This document shows, one piece after another, positions 48,610-62,162 of a DNA stretch of 64,000 nucleotides (its first letter is position 1; each line of letters starts with the position of its first letter). Origin of the DNA: Medicago truncatula (lineage: Eukaryota; Streptophyta; Magnoliopsida; Fabales; Fabaceae); the NCBI RefSeq assembly GCF_003473485.1, contig NC_053042.1, positions 48,695,762 through 48,759,761 of the forward strand, given 5' to 3'. Made by a program: the position numbers and the translations under genes. Under the pieces are notes generated by a model. That model was not told the DNA's origin. It searched no databases and saw only the letters and a list, made by a program, of their open reading frames with translations.

Positions 48610-48718
48610 CCTTGAATGAATGGTTTTGATCTTTGAATTTAAGAAATTCCAGATTCACTAAAAAAATGAACACAGTATTAAAACAAAAATAACTAATCTG
48701 AAAGCTTAGACGTGATTA

Positions 48719-51473
48719 ATGGCTTCTTGCATTTTAACACTGAGATCTTCTCCTTCTTCTTCCTCTTCTTCACATTCATTTTCCCGCGTAAAACCGTTAC
48801 TTCCGAAACCTAAATTCAATTCCCGTTCATCATCTTCTTCAACATTAACCAAATTCAAGAGCCATAATCTCGGAATTAAACGTAATTTGGTTTCTACAGA
48901 AGCGATCGGTGGGAAGTTGAACTTGAATTTCCCTCTGATTTCTCCCAACGACGAATGGGGAAACTGGACGGCTTTATTCGCAGCTGCGGCTTTCGGAATC
49001 TGGTCGGAGAAGACGGAGATTGGGAAAACAGTGAGTGGAGCTATTGTGAGTATTTTGGTGTGTCTTGCTGCTAGTAATTTGGGGATTCTTTCTGTTAATG
49101 CTCCTGCTTATGACTTGGTTCTGAAGTTTCTTCTTCCTCTCGCCATTCCCTTGCTTCTCTTTAGGGCTGATCTTCGACGAGTTATAAGTTCCACTGGCAC
49201 ACTTCTCTTGCCTTTCTTGCTTGGTTCTGGTAACTCACTTCTCTCCTTTTTCTTTTCAGAAGCGCTTATGTATAAGCTATAAATATAGCACAAGATAAAA
49301 TAACATTAAATTGTTTTTTGTATGTGCTATAATATAAGTTGTTTCTAAGCTATATTGATATAAGCTTGCTGTCATGTTATTCTCAATCTCAGAAACTAAA
49401 ATGAGAGTTTCTCCCACCCATTGGAAGGAAATGACTTTAATTTTACTATTGAAAGAAGAGAGTTTTATTTTAGTTTTTGAGATTAGACATATGACATTGC
49501 AGCTCAGTCAACACGTACACATATGGTCAAACTGATTGTTTAACGCCCATGTTAGCAGCTGGGTTCACAAAGTCTATCTGAGGGACTAATTTGACAACGT
49601 TTTATAGACTGGTAGAGTTTTTCTGAATTGTTGTATTTTCAGGGACTAATTTGAGACCATGAAGGACCAATTTAGTAGTTGACTCAATATTATTTGGTAT
49701 ATATATATATATGTGTGGATGAAATACATTTTGGCCTTTTTTTCCCTCTCTTTCAGTCACATTAGCAGTTATAAATTGTTCAAATGACATTCCTTGTAAA
49801 AATATTATCAGTATGTAACAACAGAATCTTAAAAAGAAAATTAAAAGTCACTCAGCATCACACAAGTTAACTTCAGGTATTTTTTATGAAAGGATCACAA
49901 AATTTATTTATCAAATAAAGACATTTTCTTTATGTTGCTATTTTACTCTATCCTTTTTACATCTCATATCAATTCATCTCATTAAAAATGTTATTTTAGA
50001 AAGCAATCTGTCTGAACATTATTGTTCATTGTCTGAACGTTAGTGACCCATTGAACCTGATTTTTTAACCTACATTATCATAACAGTTGCAACTACAGTC
50101 GGGACAGTAGTAGCATATCTACTTGTTCCAATGCGATCACTTGGTCAGGATAGTTGGAAGATAGCAGCTGCTCTCATGGGTAGACATATTGGTGGAGGTA
50201 ACTCTTATTTTATTTTTTTAGCACGCTCATCAATATTGCCGGAAACATTTGTATCTTCAACCTAGACTTGGCTTACCTTACATATTACTGTTTTCCTTAT
50301 TGTGCAGCTGTCAATTATGTTGCCATATCTGATGCTCTTGGTGTTCCCCCCTCAATTTTAGCTGCTGGCTTAGCTGCGGATAATGTTATTTGTGCAGTGT
50401 ATTTTTCAACATTGTTTCTATTGGCCTCTAAAGTACCTCCGGAGTCCTCAGCTTCAGTAAATGGTAGTTCAAATTCTATTTGATTATAATATCACTATGA
50501 TTATTTATTTTATATTTTCCAGTCACTTGAAGTTAACTTTCTATTATAATGTAGTATTTAATTATTTCCCTGACACTGATTTTGTTGTTGTTGTTAGATG
50601 ATACAATGACTACCATGTCTGGGTCTGGTGATAAACTTCCAGTGCTACAAATGGCTACTTCACTTGCTGTGTCCTTTGCCATGTGCAAGGTTGCCAATAT
50701 TCTTACAGGGCATTTTGGAATCCAAGGGGGTAATCTGCCATTGGTAACAGCAATTGCTGTAATATTTGCAACTGTATTTCCCAAACCATTTGCTTCTCTT
50801 GCACCCTCTGGTGAAGCTATGGCCGTGATTCTCATACAGGTTGGTTGTTATTCATCGTGGACAGGTTTTTGCACTTAATATGTTTGGATTGCCGGTTAGT
50901 TTGGCGAACTTACGGTGGCACCGTCATTTTGCTGAAACTCCAAAGTGTAGATTTTGTCAAAATCATGGTGGTCTCCTGTGATTATGTTCAATTCACCTTC
51001 AACCCAAACATACACTTAGACTCTCAAAGAAATTATGTTATTGGGTAGTTCCTAAAAACATAATGACAGTAATAACAGCATCAATATGCAATTTCAATAT
51101 CTCATAAACTGACTAGTTAACGGTTTATGTCACTTGCTGTGAGGAATAGGTATTCTTTGGGGTGATAGGTGCAAGTGGGAGCATAAGGAGTGTGATGGAC
51201 ACAGCACCAAGTATTTTTCTATTTTCTTTTGTTCAGATAACAATTCATCTTGCTTTGATACTTGGACTGGGAAGACTTGTTCGCTTTGACTTGAAGTTGT
51301 TACTCATAGCATCAAATGCTAATGTTGGAGGCCCAACAACAGCATGTGGAATGGCAACAGCAAAAGGGTGGAAATCCCTCATTTTGCCTGGTATTCTTGC
51401 TGGTATATTTGGAATTGCCATTGCTACTTTTCTTGGAATCGGATTTGGTGTAAAAGTCTTGAAATACATGTAA
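48719..51473 (+). CDS. DUF819 (YjcL-like) membrane protein, plastid-targeted
   Basis: Integral membrane protein of the DUF819 family; function unknown in plants, with a transporter-like fold. Five exons: 48719-49229, 50087-50197, 50308-50463, 50598-50839 and 51150-51473; 447 residues. The first 55 or so residues are a Ser-rich transit peptide (MASCILTLRSSPSSSSSSHS). Hydrophobic spans follow throughout, for example WTALFAAAAFGIWSEKTEIG, LVLKFLLPLAIPLLLFRADL, VATTVGTVVAYLLVPMRSLG and LPGILAGIFGIAIATFLGIG. Family blocks AALMGRHIGGAVNYVAISDA and LLIASNANVGGPTTACGMAT are intact. Phases agree at all four introns. A partial copy of its tail lies 0.5 kb downstream. Confidence 0.93.
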
Positions 51474-51743
51474 ATATCCCCATGTTCTTTATATCCTAAC
51501 AATCTATGTACTATTGATTCCATTTCTAGTTTCGGACAAAGGTTTTGAATGCCAAACTGATTTTTTTATCTGCTATAAAGATTGATTCACAGATTAATAG
51601 TATTAATAGTGGTATCGTATCCAACTAGAATTCTGTATCCCCTCCACTTCGTTGTATATGTGTGTGCTGGCGGTGATTAATAGCCTAGTGCAATTTTGTG
51701 AATCAAAGTAAGATCAAATAAATACAAAATTTCTATAAGTAAG

Positions 51744-51990
51744 GCCTTGTTTGGGCAAACGGCTTAATTAGGCGCTTATATAGCATAAACATCTATCATA
51801 TAAGTGCTTATCTATAAGCTATTTCTATAAGAAAAATAAAATAAAGTCAAACTATTTTCATATAAGTTATAATTAGTCGTTTTCATAAGCTATCACGGAG
51901 AGCTTATGAAAGTAAGTTATAACTTAAAAGCAACTTATAGAGAAGTCAGAAGCTGTTTTTACATGCTCTCTCAAATTGTCTCACAAATGT
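51744..51990 (+). repeat. decayed MITE-like repeat
   Basis: Starts CCTTGTTTGGGCAAACGGCT and continues with TTATAAGCTA-type motifs found in a widespread legume MITE; the opposite end is missing. A related stretch lies in intron 1 of the DUF819 gene (about 49262-49375). Confidence 0.45.
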
Positions 51991-52022
51991 TAATTGTGCA
52001 TGACAGGTTTTTTTTACTCAAA

Positions 52023-52195
52023 ATTTTGCCATTGTTGCGGATATATTTGGAATTGCCATTGCCACTTTTCTTGGTATTGGATTTAGCCTAATAATCTTCA
52101 AACAGATGTAAAAACCCCATGTTACTTATATGCAAACAGATGTTCTCTAAGATCGGCTCCTATTTCTAGCTTTAGACAAGTTTGAAGCGAAAATC
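52023..52195 (+). pseudogene. duplicated tail of the DUF819 gene
   Basis: Repeats the end of exon 5 and its 3' flank (compare 51381-51545): ATATTTGGAATTGCCATTGC, then CACTTTTCTTGGTATTGGAT and a matching stop and downstream CCCCATGTT and CTATTTCTAG blocks. Encodes only about 25 recognisable residues (IFGIAIATFLGIGF). No upstream exons accompany it. Confidence 0.75.
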
Positions 52196-52886
52196 ATGTT
52201 ATATTTATTTTAGAAGATAAATATATTAGTCTTTACTTTGACTGGGTTTTGCTCCACTACATATTAAGCACAGGAAGTTAGTTAGAAACGTGCACCACAT
52301 TGGATAGGGTGTAGCAAATCTTTTGGTGGTATTATATATAGCTAGTGCTTGTGGTTTTAGAAGACAACTCTCACACATTTCGTTTTCTTTTCTTTTGTGA
52401 AAGCAAGTGGGGTTTGCTATTTTGACTCCATAGTAACCAACAGAAGTCTTCACTCTTCACTCTTTTCACTACCTCCACATATCTTATATTCCATTATTGC
52501 TTAGGATCACAATTCTGATTTTTCTTTCTTTTCTTGAACGTTGGCATTGTTGATTTATCTGAAAACGAATTATACAGATAAGGTCCCCTGTTGTTACGGC
52601 CTATGGTTTGGCTGTGAGCATATTTTATGGGGTTTGTGCCCTTGATAATTCATGTGCTATGTTAGTGAGAAGCCGTTGTTGTATTCTGTTAGCTGTGAGG
52701 CCAAGTATACCGAGTAATTAGACGTGAGGCGCACCAATAATAATAGTAATATCTGTAACTGTTATTAGCCTTAGCAATCACCATATATAGCCATAGTGGT
52801 GTCTTGATTTATCTATATATAAACCTTTCATATTCTACAGGATGCAGATTATGTAGTGAACTGAAATTGAGACTCTCTACACACGA
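52196..52886. other. upstream region of the ferric reductase gene
   Basis: No gene. A TATATATAAACC sequence (about 52813-52824) about 65 bases before the first ATG is a good TATA box. Confidence 0.5.
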
Positions 52887-55814
52887 ATGTGCAGTATGAT
52901 GATGAAGAGACACACAATAATATTCCTAAGAATCATTTTTCTTGTGATGTTTCTTGGGTGGCTATCTGTTTGGATCTTGTTGCCTACTAAGATTTACAAA
53001 AAGATCTGGGCTCCCATGCTACAAAACAAGTTCAATTCTACATACTTCAGAGGGCAAGGTAATTACGTGTTTGTGTATTTCGTTTTTATTTTATAATTAT
53101 ATCAAATTATTCAATCTAAATTTTGAAGATTATTATTACAGTAGTTCTTAACTTTATTAGGGATAAATCTCCTGTTTTTCACATTCCCTATGATGTTCAT
53201 TGGAGCTCTGAGTTGTATTTATCTCCATTTTCATCAAGAAAAAATAACAGAAAAGTTGCCTTCCAGAAGGTTAGTTAATTCTAAATTATGCTATCCTAGA
53301 TATCCTTAATTACTCGAATTTTTAATTAATTATCTAGACATGGAGTATTCTTTAGTTTCCCTTTAGAAGTCATAGATATATAAGTTTTGGTTCCAGCGGC
53401 GGCGCTCTAAAGAGATGTTTAGGCTTCCTGAGACGTCCATTCCTGGTTATGTCTCCAATTGGAATTGTTTCAGCTATGGAGCTTATTTTTGTACTCATGT
53501 TTGCTGCACTCTTGATATGGTCCCTTTCCAATTACTTACATACCGGTTTCGATCACCTCCGCATGCACAAACAAGATGAGAAAATGTAAATAATCTAAAC
53601 TTTTCTTAGCACATTATATTAGATTAAATTTGTTTTGTTAACAACAATACGTTAAACTACATGAAATAAAGATTATTGTATAATTTGGTGTATTGATTAT
53701 TGGTCTTGGTAATAGATGGGAAGCAAAGTTGAGGAGTGTATCTTTGAGACTTGCTTACATAGGAAACATATGTTTGGCATTTTTGTTCTTTCCAGTCACA
53801 AGAATGTCTTCTATTCTGCCTCTTGTTGGACTCACATCTGAGTCAAGCATCAAGTATCATATCTGGCTTGGACAATTATCTATGGTTCTCTTTGCTGCTC
53901 ATTCCATTGGTTTTATCATTTATTGGGCCATCACTAACCAAATGATTGAGGTAGGTATATATACTGTACATGTTTTTTTGATGTCCAATCTTAATTACCT
54001 CCAAAAAAAAAAAAAAAAACAGACAATTGAAATTCTGTATAGGATAAGGTTATATGGTATGCATTTGAGATCCATAATATATGTGGCAAGGAATCTATTG
54101 TCTCTTTCTGTTTGGAATTGAATAGAATATATTGTCTCTTCTTCATTTGGACGCCAATTATGAAGTTAGTTAGTAGCTAGATTTTAAACATTTAATTTTT
54201 ATTTTCAAACATAAATGGGTAAAGGGAAACAATTATTATTAATAATGGTGACCATTTCACAACTCTTCAAGGTTACAAAGTCAAATTGTTACCACTTGTA
54301 GTTGACGCCTCTTGGACAATATAACAATTTTTTAATATATTGAATTTCAAAATTATGAGGAAAAACAAAGGAAAAAACAATTTATAAACCAATCAAGAAT
54401 GCTAGTTAACATCATCATTTAATTTTTATTGTTGTAATATATTTATTCTCAAACTTTTTTTTATGAAAATTTGTTGTGATGAGAATATTAATTAAATGAT
54501 GTTTTTTTTTAAATGATAACATTAAATATCATGAAATTAGTTGGAATTTGATTATATTTGAGTCCACTAAATATAGCTTGTTCTTTTGCTTATATTTGAG
54601 TTTCTGAAAATAGCTTTTGATTTCTATTTTCTGAAAATAAAAGAATATACACTAGCTTTTGATTTCTATTTGCAAAAATTATTAATTGCATCAAACTTAA
54701 AGGATCTTGTCATTTGTTAATGATATTTGAACTTTGTCCCTTGAAATTAATAAATCAAACTTCTAGAAGGATGTTGTCATTTGATTGAAACCTTATAGTA
54801 TAATACTAAGTAAATTACTTATCCAAAGCCATAACATTTTCATTATTTTCAGGTGATAATTGCTAGTTTTATTAGAAAATAGAGAAAATACCTCTTTTTT
54901 TTTTTAAAGCCAAAATAAGAAATAAAATTAAAAAAAAAATTAGGAAGTACAAGACTAGGGGGCATATACCTGACCCAATAAACCACAAAAACGACCCATA
55001 ACGGGGATACAACAAATCAGCACATAAGTGGTATAAAAAGGACACATCTCTAAACAATCATTACCACGGGCAATCCAGTGAACTCACGTGTGGGCACGAA
55101 ACCAAATTGCAAAAAAAAAAAAAAAGTAGAGTGAGCATTCAGAGCTTCTGAAAGGCATATGGATTGACTGCCAACATAGAAATGACCCAAGTTCCAACTA
55201 CTCCCTTCTGAACGAAGCAAGCTAAAAGCTCTTTCAGGCTAAACCAACCATTTACGAACCAAAGCACGCATAGGTCTTGTTATCACAATCCACCAACGAT
55301 GCAAACAACCGCGACAGATAATATCCTTAAGGTACGATAAACAACAACTACCGTCAACACGGAGCGTACCTCTTTTAATCCTTTAAGTTTGACAAAAATA
55401 GCAGGGTAGTTCTTTAAGTTTGTTAAGTTTCAAATAAGTGCTTTAAGTTTTTTTAAGCTTCCATTATGTCTTTTAAGTTTTAAATAAGTCCTTTAAGTTC
55501 TTTAAAAAAAAAAGAGGTCCTTTAAGTTATTAATTTAGTGCATCTATTTGAAATTTTTCAAGTTTTTAAGTTTCAAATATATCCTTTTAAGTAATTGGAC
55601 ATATTTGAAACTTAAAAAACTTAAAAACTAACCTTATATTTTTGTCAAAGGACGAAAATATGTATTTAGCCTAGAAAATAAAACCAGAAACCCAAAATAG
55701 TTTATTAACATACTATATAAAGAGAGAGTCAAAGAGATTGGTCACATACTATAAAGAGAGAGATTGGTCCATCAGAAAGATCATTAATATGAATTAACAT
55801 GTTTGTTCCAGTCA

Positions 55815-55858
<44 letters not shown>

Positions 55859-58473
55859 TAAAAATATAATTTGATGATTTCTCAGATGCTAGAGTGGAGC
55901 AAGACATATGTATCCAATGTAGCTGGAGAGATTGCAAGTTTAATAGCATTAGCTATGTGGATAACAAGCATTCCACAAATAAGGCGCAAGATGTATGAAG
56001 TATTCTTCTACACTCACCATCTCTACATTCTCTATATCTTATTCTTTGCCATCCATGCTGGAGTTGGATCCATGTGCGTAATTGCTCCTGGGGTTTTCCT
56101 ATTCCTCATTGATAGACACCTTAGATTCTTACAATCTCGCCAACATGCTCGGTTACTATCTGCTCGCCTTTTACCTTGTGATGCCCTTGAGCTCAACTTC
56201 TCCAAGAATCCTAGTAAGAAAATCAAAACTTAATATGGAAGAATAGGTTTGGTATTTAATTCATATAGATGGTTAGTGTAAAGTTTTTTTACATTTTCAA
56301 TAAATCATAATCATGAGATTGTTTAAAATGTTTGACTTTAATTATAACTATTTTTAAAGTTATACATATGATCGGTTGTGATTTGTTGACACTGTAAAAA
56401 GTTTATACCAAGTAATAAAAAAATATTTCTACCGTTACCTAACCAAGTTTTGTTAACAAATTTATCATTTTTTTTGTTTAATTCCTAACTTCAGGTTTAT
56501 ACTATAACCCCACAAGCTTGGTGTTCATAAATGTTCCAAAGGTTTCCAAGCTGCAATGGCACCCTTTTACAGTGACTTCTAGTTGTAATATGGAGACTAA
56601 CTATCTGAGTGTTGCCATAAAAAATGTGGGTAGCTGGTCAAACAAGCTGTATCAGGAACTTTCTTCTTCATCTTTGGATCATCTTAATATTTCAGTTGAA
56701 GGACCTTACGGACCCCATACTGCACAATTTCTAAGGTTAGTTTGGTACTCGTAGCAAACATCAAATAGCAAAATGCTTCTTCTTGATATATAGTACTGTA
56801 AATCACGGTTGCGTTCACGCTGCAAACCTTTATATTGAGGTTAAGTGTTTAAATGTGTTATGCTGCGGCCGCAATTTGCGGTTGCAGACTGTAATTGTAG
56901 TCACATTGTCGGACCTCGTTAAACCTAGGTTGTTTTTTATGTGTTTTACTCGATCTTTCTTTAGATTCCGATTTCTATATTTACAACAAATAAATTTATC
57001 ATCATTGTTGTGTCTCTAAACAGGCATGAACAGATTGTGATGGTGAGTCGTGGAAGTCGCATAACTCCCTTCATATCTATAATCCGTGATCTCATATTTC
57101 AAAGCTAACAACAAGAATTTCAACCTCCAAAACTCCTACTTGTTTGTATTTTCAAAAACTATGTTGACGTTCATAGTTAAACCGCTGGTTCTGTTTATGC
57201 TGCAAACGTTTATACTGTGGTAAAATAAGGATAAATTATGGTTGCGGACTGCAATTTAAAACTATTGGAGCAGGCGGAGTAGTGAAAAGTAAAACCTAGC
57301 CGCTCTGCTCCTAGGAATGTAATCACACTGTCCGACCTTTATAAATCTAGCCTGTTTTTGTTTTACATTTTACTCGGTCTTTCTTCAGATTTCGGTTTCT
57401 ATTTTCACAACAAAACAATTTTCAATTGAAAGCTAATTTATCATCATTCTATCTCTAAAACAGGCATGAGCAGATTGTGATGGTGAGTGGCGGAAGTGGC
57501 GTAACTCCCTTCATATCTATAATCCGAGATCTCATATTTCAAAGCCAACAACAAGAATTCCAACCTCCAAAACTCCTACTTGTTTGTATTTTCAAAAACT
57601 ACGCTGATCTAACCATGTTAGATCTTATGCTTCCTATTTCTGGTTTAAAAACTCGAATCTCTCAGCTTCAGTTACAAATTGAAGCTTACATCACAAGAGA
57701 AAAACAAGAACCTTCAAAAGATACTCAAAAACAAATCCAAACGATATGGTTTAAAACAAACCTCTCTGATTGTCCTATCTCAGCTGTATTAGGCCCAAAT
57801 AACTGGTTATGGCTTGGTGCTATAATCACATCATCGTTCGTCATGTTTCTCCTCTTTTTAGGAATTGTTACTCGTTACTATATTTATCCGATTGAAAATA
57901 ACTCAGGTGAAGTATATAACTGGACCTACGGGGTTATGTGGTACATGTTTTCATTTTGTTCATGTATATGTATATGTTCTAGTGTTGTTTTTCTTTGGTT
58001 GAAGAGATTAAACAAATTAGAAAATAAGCATATAATGAATGTAGAAGTTTCAACACCAGCAAGATCACCAGGGTCATGGATTTATGGTTCAGAAAGAGAG
58101 CTTGAGAGCCTTCCTCATCAATCTTTAGTGCAAGCTACCAATGTACATTTTGGCTCAAGACCTGATCTCAAGAGTAAGTGAGGCAGGGTAATTTTGTAAA
58201 TTTTATTAAGTTTTTTTTTGTTTTGTGTAAATTGAGTATCTTCCGCACACAACTGCAGAGACTTATCTCTTGCTATGTATCTTGTATCAATGAGATGGCA
58301 ATTGATGATATTCAGAATTTGTTAATTTTGCAGAAATTCTGTTTGAGTGTGAAGGCAAAGATGTTGGAGTTATGACTTGTGGTCCAAGAAAAATGAGACA
58401 TGAAGTTGCTAGAATATGTGCTTCTGGTTTGGCTGATAATCTTCACTTCGAATCAATCAGCTTTAATTGGTGA
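52887..58473 (+). CDS. FRO: ferric-chelate reductase (FRO family), intact
   Basis: Membrane flavocytochrome that passes electrons from NADPH through FAD and two hemes to Fe(III)- or Cu(II)-chelates. Eight exons: 52887-53058, 53161-53269, 53397-53585, 53716-53950, 55886-56213, 56495-56735, 57464-58173 and 58334-58473; 707 residues, normal for the family. About ten membrane spans. Ferric-reductase core IKYHIWLGQLSMVLFAAHSI and FFYTHHLYILYILFFAIHAG with the heme His residues; FAD motif HPFTVTS; GPYGPHTAQF; NADPH motif SGGSGVTPFIS; C-terminal VMTCGPRKMRHEV and final FNW. Intron 4 is 1.9 kb with repeats, and intron 6 holds a dead copy of exon 7. The start could be any of the nearby Mets (52887, 52896, 52899). 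Location (root plasma membrane, plastid or mitochondrion) cannot be set here. Confidence 0.96.
55376..55660. repeat. MITE-like repeat in FRO intron 4
   Basis: Repeated CCTTTAAGTTT units, with an inverted pair TTTAAGTTTGACAAAAATA (left) and TATTTTTGTCAAAGGACG (right) at its borders. Non-coding. Confidence 0.5.
55818..55854. repeat. (AT)n microsatellite in FRO intron 4
   Basis: About 18 uninterrupted AT dinucleotides, some 30 bases upstream of the exon 5 acceptor; likely length-polymorphic. Confidence 0.9.
56808..57175 (+). pseudogene. decayed duplicate of FRO exon 7 start with its intron
   Basis: Repeats the intron tail and the first 150 or so bases of exon 7 (compare about 57184-57605). The copy keeps a good acceptor (CTAAACAG at 57023) and begins HEQIVMVSRGSRITPFISII, but the NADPH-binding SGGSG is changed to SRGSR and a stop (TAA) follows FQS, so including it would truncate the protein. 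Confidence 0.88.
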
Positions 58474-59411
58474 TCTACAATGTACATGTCGCATATATAT
58501 GCCTTTTACTATCCTCTAAAACGTTCATGTTGATTCCTCTATGTTATTATAATTAGGCAATCGTGAACAAGTGCAATTGCACAAGTGTGCCTGTACATGA
58601 ATTAATGTATATTTTCCTCTATGTTTTTCATGTTTATATGTTTTGATGGATGAATGATTTAATTTTCCTAATCCACTTGGTTTTTTAATGTTTGTTGGTG
58701 AAGCAAGGCCACTGATCAGCGAACCCTCCGTTTTGCAACCAGTTTGAAGAAAAACAACTATTCACTTCACTTCAAACACTCACAATGATCAAATGAACTG
58801 CCAAGAACTTTAAGGCTCAATGGACACTAGAATCAGTTAAATGAAGATGCCAACAAGAAAAACCTACCTTCCTTGTTGCCAATCGCTTTTTCTGCTCATT
58901 AGTCAATGTCTATTTTCTTCCACATTTCACTATAATGTTATATAAGTCCTCTCTTGATAATATTATTACTCCTAAACTCCTCCATATAAATGGATTCAAA
59001 ATCATATCTCAGAACCTGCAAATTATCCACGGCGTCGTGAGGGATTTTATTATTATGCTTTTTAATTTAAAGGGTTACTATGTCTTTACATATAGGCGAG
59101 TTTTGGTTTACTCCCTGTAAAAAAAAGTTTAAATTTCAACCCTGTAATATTAAGATTCTTTCGTTTTAAACCCTCATATAATTTTGACGATGTGACACGT
59201 TGACAGTGTAATTTTGATGATGTGACACGCTGAATTGGCTTTTATATTTCTTTTTCTTTTAATTTTTTTCCAACTGTTTTTTTATCAATTAACAATTATT
59301 TAATAAAAACAATTACATTTTAAAAATCAAATTAGTATTGTTTTTATGATTCTATAAACACAGGTGAAGTAAATATTCTTCATCAAGTAATCATGACATA
59401 ATTGTGAACTA
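58474..59411. other. 3' flank of FRO and intergenic DNA
   Basis: No gene seen. The sequence near 59085-59260 (GTTTTGGTTTACTCCCTGTA and following) resembles a common dispersed legume repeat, without clear ends. Confidence 0.4.
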
Positions 59412-59558
59412 CACCCTCCGATCACTAATATAAGCAAAAATCTATATTTTAGGTTTATTCATTTAATGATATATGTGGTCTATAATAAAGACCATGTGCA
59501 TCATTAAATGAATGAATCTAAAATGTAGATTTTTGCTTATAATAGTGACCGGAGGGTG
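59412..59558. mobile_element. Stowaway-like MITE, 147 bp
   Basis: CACCCTCCGATCACTAATAT at the left and, read inversely, CACCCTCCGGTCACTATTAT at the right, continuing to match for about 65 bases, so the whole element can fold into one hairpin. It is flanked by TA (59410-59411, 59559-59560). Confidence 0.85.
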
Positions 59559-59581
59559 TATATCAATTCGTTTTAGGTCTG

Positions 59582-59619
59582 TTTCCGTATAGGGCACATT
59601 AATATCCTATACGGAAATT
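59582..59619. repeat. short hairpin
   Basis: TTTCCGTATAGG and CCTATACGGAAA are perfect inverted copies around a 14-base loop (GCACATTAATAT region). Confidence 0.6.
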
Positions 59620-62162
59620 AATGGGACTTCAAAAACCCTTCATTGAAACACATTTTCTCCGTCTCAATTTAAACTAGACTTTTCACCCGTGATGTCGCAC
59701 AGGTCATATACAATGCAAAAACAATAGACAAAAACAAAATTATATCGCACAGTCGCAACTCAATATTAAAATGTCAGTAACTTTAAAGACAACAATAATT
59801 TAAGAGAATGTTGTTAGTATGCCTCGTACATGAAAAGATAAAATTAAAATATATGTCAATGCAACCGTGATTACTGAGCATTTCCTATAGATCATGTATT
59901 ATGGCTTTGTATATAGAATATGCATATTATACATAGGATTAAATCTTTGATTGAAATATAGCTAAATAATAGATAAACTTTTTAAATAATAGATAAAACT
60001 AAAATCTCAAATTCCTTTCTTATGATGTAACTGCATCTTCCATGATCAAGCATATGATAGAAAGATGTTATTGTATGCTTTGAAACTAAACTTTAGGAAA
60101 TCACCATATAGGACTGACATGCGCAGATAGACCTTTGATTACATATTTGATAGAGTTATATTAACCATCCAATTTGATAATAAAAAATATTGACCATCCA
60201 ATCACTTATTTATCAATTGGAAAAGCTTGATAACTTGATTCAAATAATACATCAGAATAAAATGTTTAAGTTTGAATTTGATCAAACATATATGACAGAT
60301 TTACTATGTTTCTTAGCATTATGTTTGATTCTTAGCATACATATTAGTTTTCTTTTTCAAACAGTGTTAACATGCATATTAGTTGTTCTCAAACAAATTG
60401 ATAGGTTATCGAATATATGAATGTTAATATAACTCTGATTTCAATAGAATGAATGAAAATCATTACAGACATATTGAAAGACACTTGAATAATGAATAAA
60501 ATAAAAAGAAATCAAAATTCTTCATTGAGTTCAAACATATTGATCACGACAAACATTGGCAGAATGCTTTAATAAAATAGATAGTTTCTGATACTCGAAA
60601 TAGAAACTTCTAAACCAAAATTGACAACATAATCGACTCAAAACTATACTTTTCCTGAAGTCTAGTAACAAAATAGATAGTCTCGATACTCTAAATAGAA
60701 ATACCTAAACCAAAATTCACAACATAGTCGACTCAAAAATATAACATTTTATGCAACTTGTACCACTCTTTCAAGCCTAGATACACAACTGCATGTACAA
60801 TATTATAAAAGAATGACTTACTAACATGAATTTCCTCCTGGATTTGGCAATTTTTCTGCAAGATAAAGAAATGAAATAATTGAAATCAATAGCTACTCAG
60901 AAACTGAAAATTTCAATTGAGAAGAAACCAAAAAGTAACATGCATTTACAGATTACGAAAAGATGAAGATGAACTGATTCACATGAGAATAATGAATAAG
61001 ATTGAATGAGAAGATGCATGATTATTCTGAGTGAGAAGAAAAAATTAATTTGAGAAGGAATGATGCCTTTTGGTTTCGTGATTATGAGAATTGGAGTTTT
61101 GTCTTTGAGTAGTGAGAGCATTGATGGAAATTACACAACAAATAGAGTCTTAAACCATTTTCTCAAATCATAATCCAAGGCTCATGGTTTTTCTTCTTTG
61201 AACCATATTTGCAGAACCTATAAAGTGTAGATAGAAACAATCTCATTATCATTATTACAGAATAAAATGAAATTAAAAGTAAGAAGAGAATGAGATAAAA
61301 AAAAGTGAATTTGATGTTCCCAATCACTTTGGGAGCATGCTCTTAAAAAGAGAGTGATGAGCCTCTTACATTCCTTGAAAGGATGGCAGCGACAACACCT
61401 TTCATCCTTCGTCTATGAAATCCTCTGTCGTCGTGAATCTAACTGAAATCCTCTCCTCTTGGTTCATTTTTTTCTACCTCGTTTCATCACAATAATGCTA
61501 TAATGATGGGTGCAATTAAATTTATCTAAAAAAGATTAACAAAAAGTGATAATACATTAATACTTTATGGAATCAAATTTGAATATCTTCACCCAAAAAT
61601 TGCTAAAAACTCATATTACATTATTAATATAATGATACAGAAAATTATTATCTCACCATAATAGTGTCGATTTGGAAATTGAAAACTGAAAACGCTGAAA
61701 AAAAAAAAATCAATTACTGAACTTTTACTTCTTCAAAAAAAAAAAATTACTGAACTTTTAACCTTTCAATTCATATTGTACTGTACCAAAAAAACAAAGT
61801 GAATCTTCACACACAAAATAAACCCAAACTTACTAAAATTTATATATTATTGATCTAATCCTATATATAAATTCACTATAACATTTGGAAATTGAAAAGG
61901 ATGAAAACTAAAAACTCAATCAGAACAACAAATTACTTTCATTTGTAATTTAAGAAACCAATTTTTAGAAGAAAAATTAAAGACCTAACTAAATACTTTT
62001 TGAACAGCAAAAACAGGGCACTGCTGCTAGGCCAAAACACAATCGCCTATACACCAAAACAGCCAAAACCCATAAGAACAACATGGCGTTGGTGTATGAA
62101 TTAAATAAAATAGAGAAATTGAGTAAAAGAGCGATAACAACTACTTGAGAGGAAAAGAGCCA
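59620..62162. other. intergenic, no gene supported
   Basis: AT-rich. Small ORFs at 60190-60420 (+) and 60897-61121 (-) lack features. A repeated block (ATAGATAGT.. ATACT..AAATAGAAA, then ACCAAAATT) occurs twice at about 60575-60650 and 60665-60740. Confidence 0.45.

Noticed and set aside
51245-51523. Minus-strand ORF opposite the DUF819 exon 5
   Set aside because: Antisense shadow of a conserved membrane-protein exon.
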